From: Boswellia sacra
Lineage: Eukaryota; Streptophyta; Magnoliopsida; Sapindales; Burseraceae
Assembly: GCA_013180625.2 (NCBI GenBank)
Contig: SNVD02013723.1
Span: 496,001-560,000, forward strand
DNA: 64,000 nt
Direction: 5' to 3'
In this document: in pieces, positions 54,513-64,000 of the stretch
Numbering within the stretch: the first letter of the stretch is position 1
Layout of the letters: the number at the start of each line of letters is the position of its first letter
The notes under the pieces: generated by a model
The model's input: the letters and a program-made list of their open reading frames with translations, nothing else
Told to the model about the DNA's origin: nothing
Database searches by the model: none
Position numbers and translations under genes: made by a program

Positions 54513-54860
54513 TTGTTGCAAAAGGACAGATAGTTGCAACAGATCCTCAAGCATTAGTTCACCATGTCCACCTTTGACCAGATTGCTACAAATTATGGGT
54601 TCATGAAGTAATTTTACCAAGATTAACTTTGCCCCCACCTACTCATGAGTTTTTCACCTTAGATGGTGCAAAATGAAATACAGTTGCATGGCCTAAGAAG
54701 TATCTTTCCTTTGATTGATTATTATAAGGAAATGTTTTTAGCAATGGCTAACCCATTAGTTTCTTACCAAATGCTCAAAACATCAACAAAAGATATACAG
54801 TTGCGAAAAGCTCCTAAATAGTGTTTGTTTATTCAATTAAGTTTTATAGTTATGTTACAT
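54513..54860 (+). pseudogene. CACTA TNPA-like second gene, 3' exon
   Basis: Continues the frame from 50580 (VVAKGQIVATDPQALVHH), reaches a stop in HVHL-TGA, then goes on as CYKLWVHEVILPRLTLPPPT and, after another stop, NTVAWPKKYL. The VAWPKxLV end is typical of Transposase_24 proteins. A weakly coding segment (YYKEMFLAMANPLVSYQMLK) follows to about 54820. Stops show decay. Confidence 0.65.
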
Positions 54861-54957
54861 TTAATATTTATCTAATATCTAGTACGTAGTCTTTTTTGTT
54901 AGCATCTAGCTAGCTAGTTCATGTGCCCATTTATTTTAAAAGAAAAAATTGATTCAT

Positions 54958-55005
54958 GACTTGACTTGACTTGACTCGACTTGACTCGACTCGACTCGCC
55001 TCGAC
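54958..55005. repeat. Pentanucleotide microsatellite (TTGAC/TCGAC)n
   Basis: About nine to ten units, drifting from TTGAC on the left to TCGAC on the right. Confidence 0.9.
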
Positions 55006-55729
55006 ATTTTTAAATGTGGACAGTACCTTTTATAGAACTAGTAGCAGTCGCCATTTATTTTTTTAGGGATTTAAAGACTTAAAACAAATAATTTTCATCA
55101 TTCAAGGAGTTTTGGGGATTGGATTGAAATAGAACCCTTTTTATTCTTCCTCTTATTTTATCTTTCCTTTTTAGGTGTTGAACATCTCAAATTAAAAAGA
55201 CACTTATTTCCTCTCTTTTTTTATTATAAATGTGCCAGACAAATGGAAGTTAGCACACGTGCAACGGATTGAATTATTGATTATTTGTTGACATAGATTT
55301 TCAATGGAAATTAATATCTATTTATTTTATTTTGATTTCAATTCAGATTATATTTTGATGAATGTTATTGGAATCATTTGCATTACACATATATAGTTTT
55401 CGTACAAGTTTAATATTATTTAGTCCAACTAAAAATAAACAAAAAAATTAGTTTTTAAAAGAAAAAAACAATGTTTTAAGGGCATAAATTACCTTTGCCT
55501 TCAAATCTAACAATATTCACAACAATTAATTTTATGTCGCAAAATCGATTTTCAACATTGGTGCACATAATATCATCAATAAAATTTTAGAGCAAAATAT
55601 TACATTAACAAAGGCATATTAGTTTGCTATAATAAGTTATTAGAGCATATTATAATATTAGATAAAACCCAAGTTAATGTTAACTATGACGGCAAATTAT
55701 ATTTGCTTTTAAAGGAACTTTTAACGGCT
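55006..55729. other. No gene seen
   Basis: AT-rich with no frame of note. Possibly the 3' flank of the outer CACTA element. Confidence 0.4.
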
Positions 55730-55970
55730 AATATTTTTTGCCATAGATTTCTTTTAACAGCAAAGCCTATGGCACTGAAATAATGCCATTAAAAGGACTT
55801 GCAATAGCTAATATTTTTTGCCGTTGATTGCTTTTAAAAGCAAAGCTTACAACATTGAAATTATGCCATTAAAAGGACTTTCAATGGGTAATATTTTTTT
55901 GCCTAAGATTGATTTTAATAGCAAAGCTTACGGCATTGAAATTATGTCATTAAAAGGAGATAACTTTCTA
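55730..55970. repeat. 80-bp tandem repeat, three copies
   Basis: AATATTTTTTGCC begins at 55730, 55810 and 55890, exactly 80 bp apart. Each unit also has AGCAAAGC(C/T)TA, GGCA(C/T)TGAAAT and ATGCCATTAAAAGGA. A partial, more diverged unit precedes at about 55690. Such arrays are usual as subterminal repeats in CACTA elements, but no terminus was found next to it. Confidence 0.85.
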
Positions 55971-56079
55971 TGGCTCGTGGATCAACGGCATTAACATCTT
56001 TTCCGTCTTAAATCATTCAATAACAAAATTTCTTTGACATTGAAACACATCTTTGTTGCAATGTTTCATGATTTAAGAA

Positions 56080-56335
56080 AAACACTATTGATCGATGTAT
56101 ATATCTAAAGATCAGTTAGAGCAAGTTTATATTTTTTTAGTTAGTAATGATATTGGTATGTTGCATGGTAATAAGAAGTTTCTTTAGAAGAACTTTGAAA
56201 TGAAAGATATGGGAGAGGCGACTTATGTGATAGGAATTGAAATATTCCCGGATAGATCACAAGGATTATTGGGTTTGTCTCAGAAAGCATACATCAATAA
56301 AGTTCTTAAAGATTTGGGATGGAATCTTGTTCATC
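56080..56335 (+). pseudogene. copia reverse transcriptase relic lacking the YVDD core
   Basis: The frame 56200-56335 reads MKDMGEATYVIGIEIFPDRS then GLLGLSQKAYINKVLK, the copia RT thumb region. Upstream the text goes from CIYLK and SKFIF straight to LVSNDIGMLHGNKKFL with frame changes. The eight or so residues containing YVDD, which belong between them, are missing. No LTR is associated. Confidence 0.8.
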
Positions 56336-59300
56336 AGGTGTTGTCTGAATTCAGAGACGGGATTGTAAGCATTGTAATTTCGCTTATAGTTTGAAAGCCC
56401 CATGACGGTAACGAAGATACCAATCGAAGTAAAATCCTGATCTGAAAAGACACAAAAACACCTATAGGAATTTTAAACATATGACTAAACACAAAAAAAA
56501 GGCTTAAAAAACCTTAATTGGATACAATAGGCATAAAGGTTGTAGGGGTGGGTTGTGTGCGTGTGCAGAAGCCCCACTATTGAAAAAAAATTCCCACACA
56601 ACTGAAAGAAAGTGTAAGAACAAGAGCGCAAGTGGACCACATGCATGCGCGGGTGTAAAGGTACATGCATGCACGTTTGCAAAACACACTCACACATTCG
56701 CTCTTCCTCTCCCTCTCTATATAAACTTGAATTTCTTGCAATATTGGGGATTTTCCAGTCTTGACATGAATAATTAAATGGGTCTTATTCGTATTAGCTA
56801 AAATTTTACTAGTTTATATCCTAATACGACAAACAAACACAAATTACCACATCTAGCTTAGCATTATTAATGTCAACATAATAAGCAACATTACTTGGTA
56901 ATTTGCAACACTTCTCAGTGGCGGACCCGTAAATTTCCTTTAAGTCTAAAAATTAAGATAAATATGAGTAGCTAAATATTATAAGATTTAATTATATTTC
57001 AAATAATTTTCAGATAAATTAAGAATTAGATAATTTTTTCATTGTCGAATATATATAATAAATTATAATTTCAAGAAAAAAATTTCTAACATATGTATAA
57101 ATTCTAAAGTCTTTTTATTATGATTGAATTAATATGTTTTAAATAATATTGTTTTAAACTTCATATGAGAGCTAAACGTATTTAATATTTGGATTTTGAT
57201 ATTCTATAACAAGAGAATTTACTTTTTTATACTATTCATTATTTAAAATTTAAGATTCTATGTAAATTAATATATTAATGATAAACTGAGTTTGAAGAAC
57301 ATATATAAAAATTTTGATTGATGTATATATTGCAAATAATCTTTTAACTCCATTAGGATTATATACATTCTAAATGCCTTCCAAATAAATTATGTAAGTA
57401 CATATATCACGACATTCCAATCATGCAATAACATAATATGAAGGCACGTGAATGAACCCACTTAACTATATAACTCTAAGAGGATTTAACAAAAGCAACA
57501 CCTAGAGTTAAAGGTGAACCCCAGGGCAGGAGGGGCTCAGGCCCGGCTCTCCTGCGTCCCTTCTTGTGTATGCGTCAATGACAATACTCATATTTTTTTT
57601 CATAAATAAGACATATAATATAACTTTTGTTCGAAGGATTGAATCAATTCATTTTGATTAGAAAAATGCCAATTGTGCATATTAGACTAATGTTGAATCA
57701 TTACCTAATATTTAGTGGTTATTAATTAACAAAGCAAAAGTAAAAAGTGGTTGCCTCTAAAAATTTAGGTGAAGGTCAAATGGTTACTCAATATAGCATA
57801 AGTAATAAGGAAAGGTATCACGGCTCTAGGCAAGTTGTATGTATTGATCAAGTTCTTGATACCTCGTAATGTATACAAGAATTATATATCAATAATGTAG
57901 TTAGGCTTAGGTTGCCCAAGAAGTAATAAGTGGAAAGAATGGATATGCATTTTCTTCATATTATTGCACTATGCACGCATCTCACACGTGTTGATCAAGT
58001 TCTTGATCCCTTGTCTATATATACTAGATTTGTAGATAAGGATTTAGATTTAGCTTGCCTAAACTTTAGATTTGAGGTTAAGTGGTTACTTAAAAGTGGA
58101 AATGAAGAGTATGCATTTACTCCATATTACTTCTCCGGATAACTCGCACAAGCTGATCAAGGTCTTGATATATCTTCTAATACGAGAACTATAGATAATG
58201 TTTTGTCGTTGTTGCAAAGAGCACAGACATTGCATGCATTTTCATAACCCAAGGAAGAGACAATTGTGAAGAATTTGCACCCTCTACGTTAAAATTTATC
58301 TGAATTGTTATACTAGGTGTTTGTTTCCTTCTGAAAATAATATAGATTAATTAACTATCATAAGCCAATGTTTACATTGTCAAAGTTTATAAAGGAAAAA
58401 AAAAAAAAAAAAAACATGTAGTTTTTGTTTTCATCTATTCTAACCAATGGCTTAATACTATATACGCAAGATGATGTCGACAAAGGACGCACTTTGCTGG
58501 TTGGCCCACCGCATGCTTTTTTAGACGAAACATGAAACTCGACGTACGGTTTCATATTTATAAGTCCAGAACAGTTAAATAATTAATATCTTATTAGAAC
58601 TTTATTACTGATTCTATTAGTTTCAGAAAATCTTCGAAATTCTCGATGCCACTGCCCATATGCAGTTGAATAATGGGTCGGTTTTTTTATATTATTAATT
58701 TTGTTGAAAAACATGAACTCATCTAAAATAAACAGTAATAAGGAGTTCTCATCCAATTTGAATAGTAATTATATATTGTTGGAGGTGCAAAGCATGATGA
58801 TCTACCAGATCATGAAATGGAGCCGATGAGTACTAATTAATTGATTGGGTTTCCAAATTTTCGTTTATTTCTACTGTGCGCGGGGTAGGACATGCTTCAT
58901 AAATTTTGTTTAGTTTGATCTTCGTTTTTATTCATGTTTGTTTGATTTTGTACTCATATATTTACACTTTTTTTCCTTTTTTCTTTCTTTCTTGTAGTGC
59001 TCTTTTTAGATCGGTAGAACTCATCATTAAGTCTTTTTATTAAGCGTCTTTTTTTCTTTTTCTTATATTATCTAATAAAATTTCATGATAATTACTTGCA
59101 ATTTTTTTGTTTAAAGAAAAAATCTTGGCAGCTTGTCCATTTTTAAGTAATTAAATGCTAAAATTACATTGGAATTAAGTTATGTGCATAAATTAATAGA
59201 AAAGAAATGGATAGCTCAAAATATAGGCTTAGAAATTCTTAAATAAAAAAGTCTACTTCTGTTCATTTCCTGGCAGCAAGAGAATGGATAGATAATATGA

Positions 59301-59539
59301 TTCCAAAATTTATCATTCAGAAGATTACATGACACAAGAGAGAGACTGCTTTAAATTACAGAACATGATAGTGCCGTATAATTTATTATGTCAGGCTGGC
59401 TCTAGATCTGTTTTGTTTTTCTTGTTGCCGCAACAGCTGCCTGAAAAGAAACCAAAAACTGAATAAAATACACAAGTTGGTGAATCATATATTTGCAAGT
59501 AGAACTTCTGGGAACTTAACAATACTTTACAGGGGGATT
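56336..59539. other. Mostly no gene; degenerate sequence
   Basis: The region 56490-56720 has CATGCATG motifs and a short TATATAA. 56917-56930 (CAGTGGCGGACCCG) resembles a transposon terminus but has no partner. A long oligo-A lies at 58397-58414. A degenerate tandem repeat lies at 57820-58200. No frame is convincing. Confidence 0.4.
57820..58200. repeat. Degenerate tandem repeat (about 145-165 bp, three copies)
   Basis: TGATCAAGTTCTTGATA/CC recurs at about 57846, 57990 and 58155 (the last as TGATCAAGGTCTTGATA). Each copy is followed by TATACNAGA-like and GTAGATAA/GATAATG-like text, and similar AAGTGG...TATGCAT segments lie between. Confidence 0.6.
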
Positions 59540-61533
59540 TTATTTATTTATATATTTTTCTTTTAATTTGCCACAGAAAGTCGAACTGTCTAACCCATAG
59601 TGACTGACAAGTTCATGTCTTCTGCTGCCGTCTGTGCCCCATAACGAATTGCCATTATCCTACAAGTGACTAACCATCAATGTTAAAAATGTCTAGGATT
59701 TGTTGCATGACTATATATGTGTTTCTGTGAAAATATGAGTACTTGAAATGTAGCAGCATTGGTCGCCTGCTCCTCATCAAGAAGCAGCAGAGAATTTGGT
59801 ATCGGTGTTTTCTGATCAGACTCAAAGAAAGGTCCGAGCTGGGTAGAGATGGATTCTTGAACAGTTGGGAATTGAAAATCTGAGCAGCAAGTCTACCGGA
59901 AATCGATATAAAAAAAATACATATAAATAAATAATCAGAAAGTTCTATGAATAAATGAATTTCTAACATAAAATGACATCAGAATCTACGGTAGAAATAT
60001 TAATAATTACCTCCTGGCCAAGTGTGTTTGTGTTGAATTCCACTCCAAATTCGTTGAGCACGGGATTTACAAAAGACAGTTTTGCTGCGAGAAACTGAAG
60101 ATGAGAATGACCATTAGTGGTTGATTCAACCGAAAAAAAAAAAAGTAAAATGAACTCAATTAATCAGAGTTTAATTAAACTGCATCTTGAAGATATATGT
60201 ATATTTACCTCTACTTGAGCTTGCAGGGTTTGGACATACTTAATTATTTCATCCAGAATGAGAGCCTTGCCGGTGATCTGCTATGATATTCAATTCAAAG
60301 TAAAAATTTGAAGGTTGAATATTATGTGGAAAAAGAAATCCAATTTGTAATTTGAACGCCATCCAACAAACAAAAATTCGTCGTTTTCATGGTGCGTGCC
60401 ATGCCTCTAAAACTTGAAAAGTCAAAGAGGTTTCCCAGGCATTAATGACAAGATCACTAGCTACCAGAATGGTACGACTTTCTTTGGGCTGTAATTATTA
60501 GAATTTGTCAGCCCCTAAAATTGGAATAGAAATAATTACATTCCAAATAAACTACCAAGCATGCACAGGGTAGAATGCCACGTACCTTGTCACAACCTGG
60601 AACAAGCGATTGCAGTATCTTCATTCTCACACTGATTTTCTCTCTTCTTACCTGTAAATTCATTCAACAAATTAAATCAAGTTACCCAATAGATAAGAAG
60701 AAGACTAATATATAATATTTCAGCTGAATTTTGAGCAAAATATAGTTAAGTTTCAATCCATTTCAAGAGTTGTATACATGTCAGTGTGTTTGTAGTTTGG
60801 TAATTACCCTCTCAGCTAGGCTGTGACTATCTGTTGCTTGACCTCTCCTTGCTCTGACATGAACAAAACCACTCGGAGCCTTTTCAGCAACTTTCTTCTG
60901 TTTCTTTGAATCAACTTTGGTGATCTTTCTCTCCTCCAACTTTCTCAAGCTGCCATTGCACTTTCTTTCTTTTTCACCTTTGCCTTCTCTTTCAACCTAA
61001 TCAAAATGGACGCAGAACAAGAAAAGGCAGGCAGTTCAAATTGATATGATCACTAAGTGAATGATCTTCATGCAAATATCAACAACATTATCTCTACTAG
61101 CTAGCTAGCTAGTTTACTACATAAACAATATTGGACATACTTTTACATCCATTTTCTTTCTCTTGTTCTCCACTGGGTTCAGTTTATTCACCCCCTGATG
61201 ATCAGGAGTACTAAGTTGATGATGATCACCGCTAACAGGCTCAACCACAATGGGCGATGAAACTGAATAATCCTGCTTTGCTGTCAAAGAAATAGGATCA
61301 TGATCAGTACTAGCACATGAAAAGGGAAGTTGTACATCGTAGCAGCTGCTTTCATGGAATTGAGGAAGCAAAGGAATCTCCTGGAGATATTCGTTAGAGT
61401 ATATTGGAGAATAAAAGGTCTTGGTACTAATAATGGTCCCTTCCTCAGCTGAGCTAGACATGTTGTTCGAGGTGGTTGGCACAAGGAACGTGTCAAAAAC
61501 AAAAGAGGGATGCGGGTTAGAAAAGGCTGCCAT
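59540..61533 (-). CDS. bHLH137: bHLH transcription factor, bHLH137/BEE-like, seven exons, about 356 aa
   Basis: Nuclear DNA-binding regulator of the plant bHLH subfamily that includes BEE and bHLH137. Exons on the minus strand: 61533-61141, 60996-60808, 60651-60586, 60277-60209, 60094-60011, 59892-59743, 59659-59540. All introns are GT-AG and phase 0. The protein starts MAAFSNPHPSFVFDTFLVP, has the HESSC segment near residue 60, Lys-rich text in exon 2, then the hallmark VHVRARRGQATDSHSLAERV. The basic region has H-x8-R-R, the loop LVPGCDKITGKA, and helix 2 ILDEIIKYVQTLQAQVEFLA. E-box contacts (His, Glu, Arg) are present. The C-terminus is Gln/Ser-rich with EEQATNAATFQ. The last exon is the least certain; an acceptor-like site at about 59440 could add a 3' exon. 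The bHLH137 name rests on remembered similarity; BEE2/HBI1-like is the alternative. Confidence 0.9.
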
Positions 61534-61641
61534 TTGATGAGTGATTGGAATTTAATGAAGAGAGAAAATGAGATGATATACAGAAATGGCAGGTGGATGA
61601 GGCTGGCGTGGTGTGGTGGGTCTATGAAGAGTTAGAAGGTC

Positions 61642-61651
61642 TATATATAAA
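61642..61651 (-). promoter_or_regulatory. TATA box of the bHLH gene
   Basis: The minus strand reads TTATATATAG about 110 bases upstream of the ATG at 61533. That puts transcription start near 61612-61620 and gives a 5' UTR of about 80 bases. A TTACGTCA (bZIP-type TGACG) site lies further up at about 61837-61844. Confidence 0.65.
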
Positions 61652-61699
61652 TACTAGAATGGAAACAAAGACAGAGAGAGCATTGATGTGAAAGCTCTT

Positions 61700-62429
61700 T
61701 TAGTCTTTAGTCTAAGCCTGGCATCTAAATGGTGCCAGTTTATTTCAAGTGAAAAACATTAAATTACAGGTCATTCGGAAAATGAGAGCTCGGTGAATCT
61801 TGCCCAAATGAATGGTGTAACGCAGAACTGTGCATGTTACGTCATCTACTTGTTATACAAACATGATGTAAACAACTAAACATGTAACATCAATTGTTTG
61901 TTTGGAAACCCGAAGTCTTTTCAAATATTTTTGATGGCATTCCCTTGTTTGTTGAAGAATTACAAAAATCTATTTGCTACATAAATTTATATTTACCGAG
62001 AAGAAAAGCTTGTAATTTCACAGCAAATGAGAAACGGTCCGACACAAAAGACAAAATATCATTCTTCTTTTTCTTCCTTTTCTTCCTCTTTTTTTATCTT
62101 AAGAAAAAAACTTTACATATTTTTCTGAGAAAATTATTAATGCAAAAAATTGGCTAAAGTAGGAAACTCTTTTGAGTTTTGCTCAAAGCCTAGTTTATTT
62201 TTGTTGTATAAGGAAACCCAAATTTAGTTTTATGGGGCAGCTGAGTTTAATGTCAAATGTCAAATTTACCCATACTTTCTCATGTGCATGGATATGATAT
62301 TTGGAAGATCACATCACATTACAAATATCCAATATTAATCCTTGACAACATAACAATTTGTTAAATGCCTTGTCTAGCTATCTAGCAATATTACTAAGCA
62401 TTTAGCTAATAACTATCTAATGATACTTA
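61700..62429. other. Upstream region of the bHLH gene; no gene seen
   Basis: Poly-pyrimidine stretches at 62060-62100. Short open frames show no recognisable product. Confidence 0.45.
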
Positions 62430-62835
62430 GAGCACATTTGTTTGGACTTATCTTCCCTGTAAAGAAGTTTTTTTTGATACCAAAAACTCTTTTAGATTTT
62501 TTTTTGTGTAGTTTGGCTACCACCTGAGAAGAGCTTTTGAATGAGTAAAAAAAATATTTTACGTCTATTAGAAGAAGCCTAAAATTAAAACTTTTGAAAA
62601 AAGCTCTTTTTGAATTTTTTTTTTAAGTTTAAAAATGTCAAAAATACCCTCATTTAATTTTAAATATTTTACTTTATTGTTTTCTTATAACAAAACTGTA
62701 TTTTGATAATTTAATTATAATAAGTGATTCTATATTTGTCCAATCAAACAATCAATAACTTTTTAATAAAAAATCTACTTTTAAAAGCTCTACTTCAATA
62801 AGTTATTATTCATAGAAACCGAAATAAACATACCC
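62430..62835. mobile_element. PIF/Harbinger-like MITE (about 406 bp)
   Basis: The left end GAGCACATTTGTTTGG pairs imperfectly with the complement of the right end (GGGTATGTTTATTTCGG). TTA flanks both sides (62427-62429 and 62836-62838), as in Tourist-type elements. The inside is rich in paired A/T runs (AAAAGCTCTTTTTGA and AAGAGCTTTTGAA). The inverted repeats are short and diverged, so the call is tentative. Confidence 0.45.
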
Positions 62836-63348
62836 TTAGACAAGTATTTAGCCAATATCTAACTATCTAGCAATATTTCACAAATGTTTTACCTAATATC
62901 AAGTTGGTTTGTTTTATATCAAGGTTCTCAAAAGGGCATTCAAAATTAAACTAAAGTGAAAATTAATTAGTTTTTCCGATCAACCCTCAAGGCATTTGTT
63001 CAAGTGGCAAAGCTTGATCTTAAGATGTGTTAGAAAAAAAAAAATTAGGCTTTTTGAACAATATGTATTTGATATGTTTTCAAAATTAAATGTATTATGT
63101 TTGAATATATTAGACATAGGTAATGTTAAAGTCTGTATACAAAATTTATATACAAAGTTAATGTAACCCTATTAATTAAATGTCACATGACTCATCAATA
63201 TTTATTATATTGATAACTTATATTAATCTGTCCATTCACTTAATTGATTGCATAAATGTCAGTAATTGATTCATTTAAGTAATCCATCCACTCATATTTA
63301 TTCCAGCTTAACTGTTTTAGTAGTACTTTTTGTGTAATCAATAAAGTG

Positions 63349-63379
<31 letters not shown>

Positions 63380-63648
63380 CTAATGTCTTTCGAGTAATAT
63401 TAAATCCACATCCATTAAAGCCTTCTACCAGCTAGAACCCTAAATTCATTTTGCACGAACTGCATCAGAATCATCAGTTGCACCTCCATTAATTCACTGG
63501 GTCCCTTCATGTCTTTCGAGTAATATTAATAGAACCGATCATAGGGCGTCTGATAGAACATTAAAACCAACCAATTACTTAACATGTGTTTATGAGAGAT
63601 ATAGTTTTAAGAAAAAGTAATATTATATATAATTATATATATAAAGAA

Positions 63649-63700
<52 letters not shown>

Positions 63701-64000
63701 GTGAATTATAATATCTAATTCTTTTCTTAAATAGTTCATGATGAAGAGATCGTCTCAACGTTGATATTGTTGAGGCTTCCAGTTTTCAACCCAAAAAATT
63801 AACTCAACAGTCAAAAGGTTAACTCAATGGGTTAACTCAACAATCTATATAACCCAAGGCCTTCTTTATAACTATTTAATGTGGGAATTCCAACATATAT
63901 TTTTAACATGCGAAAAGACCTCCTCTGTGTGTGTTTGTTTGTGTGCGATGTGTGTGCATATATATAGATATAGATATATATATATATATATATATAGAGA
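62836..64000. other. No gene seen; AT microsatellites
   Basis: (TA)n tracts at 63349-63372, 63654-63697 and 63959-63996. The 21-base ATGTCTTTCGAGTAATATTAA occurs twice (about 63383 and 63510). TTAACTCAA recurs four times at 63799-63845. No coding frame. Confidence 0.6.

Noticed and set aside
56485..56777. His/Cys-rich short frames on both strands
   Set aside because: Produced by CA/TG-rich sequence; several frames are open at once and none resembles a protein family.
56915..57575. CAGTGGCGGACCCG (56917) and GGAGGGGCTCAGG (57529) as ends of a transposon
   Set aside because: The motif resembles a common plant transposon terminus, but the two ends do not pair convincingly and no target duplication is visible.
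58985..59000. TTTCTTTCTTTCTTGTAGTG as the right terminus of the outer CACTA element
   Set aside because: It matches the end of a CACTA terminus, but no partner CACTACAAGAAAG was found on the left, the flanking CTC cannot be checked, and it lies in a CT-rich run where chance matches are likely.
61894..62157. 87-codon frame upstream of the bHLH gene
   Set aside because: Ends in Phe/Lys low-complexity from T and A runs; no neighbour exon or family.
1..64000. tRNA, rRNA, CRISPR arrays, bacterial-type operons
   Set aside because: None seen; PBS sequences resemble tRNA 3' ends only because they are complementary to them.

Overview
The window is plant nuclear DNA, almost certainly from a dicot. 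It is AT-rich and intron-bearing, contains no rRNA, tRNA or CRISPR, and is dominated by LTR retrotransposons, CACTA and hAT elements, a LINE and MITEs. I can support only one ordinary host gene: a seven-exon bHLH transcription factor of the bHLH137/BEE-like type on the minus strand at 59540-61533. The species cannot be named from the sequence.

Layout. 1-2598: an LTR end, an unassigned coding relic and a small non-autonomous LTR retrotransposon (minus strand, 740-2598). 3941 to about 54860: the remains of one plus-strand CACTA (En/Spm) transposon. Its TNP2-like gene (Transposase_21 and DUF4216 parts) lies at 3941-13452 and its second, TNPA-like gene (Transposase_24) at about 13700-16600, continuing at 50480-50580 and 54513-54860. 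It is broken by a solo copia LTR (4971-5370), a full-length Tnt1-type copia element (6747-12330), an Athila-like Ty3/gypsy element (16606-50404) and a second, non-autonomous CACTA (50581-54509).

The Athila-like element (E1, plus strand) is itself a host. A 193-bp Mutator-type MITE sits in its 5' LTR and a 1.36-kb hAT element in its 3' LTR. A LINE that has ORF1 but no ORF2 (45008-47156) and a second gypsy element (E2, minus strand, 23506-41797) lie in its interior. E2 carries in one of its LTRs a complete copia element (E3, minus strand, 23977-32664). Target-site duplications or empty sites in the partner LTR support nearly every step, so the insertion order can be read: CACTA, then E1, then E2, then E3.

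The most unusual object is inside E2. Between its integrase and its 3' LTR, in the same orientation as gag-pol, is an uninterrupted intronless reading frame (34850-35500) for a full-length LOG-type cytokinin riboside 5'-monophosphate phosphoribohydrolase. E2 has lost its reverse transcriptase and RNase H but still has gag, protease, integrase, both LTRs, PBS, PPT and a 5-bp target duplication. It therefore looks like a non-autonomous retrotransposon that captured a plant hormone-activation gene. The captured protein keeps the PGGxGTxxE motif, but the conserved Arg of the MxxR segment is Cys and the glycine-rich loop is altered, so it may be a pseudoenzyme.

54.9-64 kb holds short tandem repeats, a copia RT relic that lacks its YVDD core, the bHLH gene with a clear TATA box, a PIF/Harbinger-like MITE upstream of it, and AT microsatellites.
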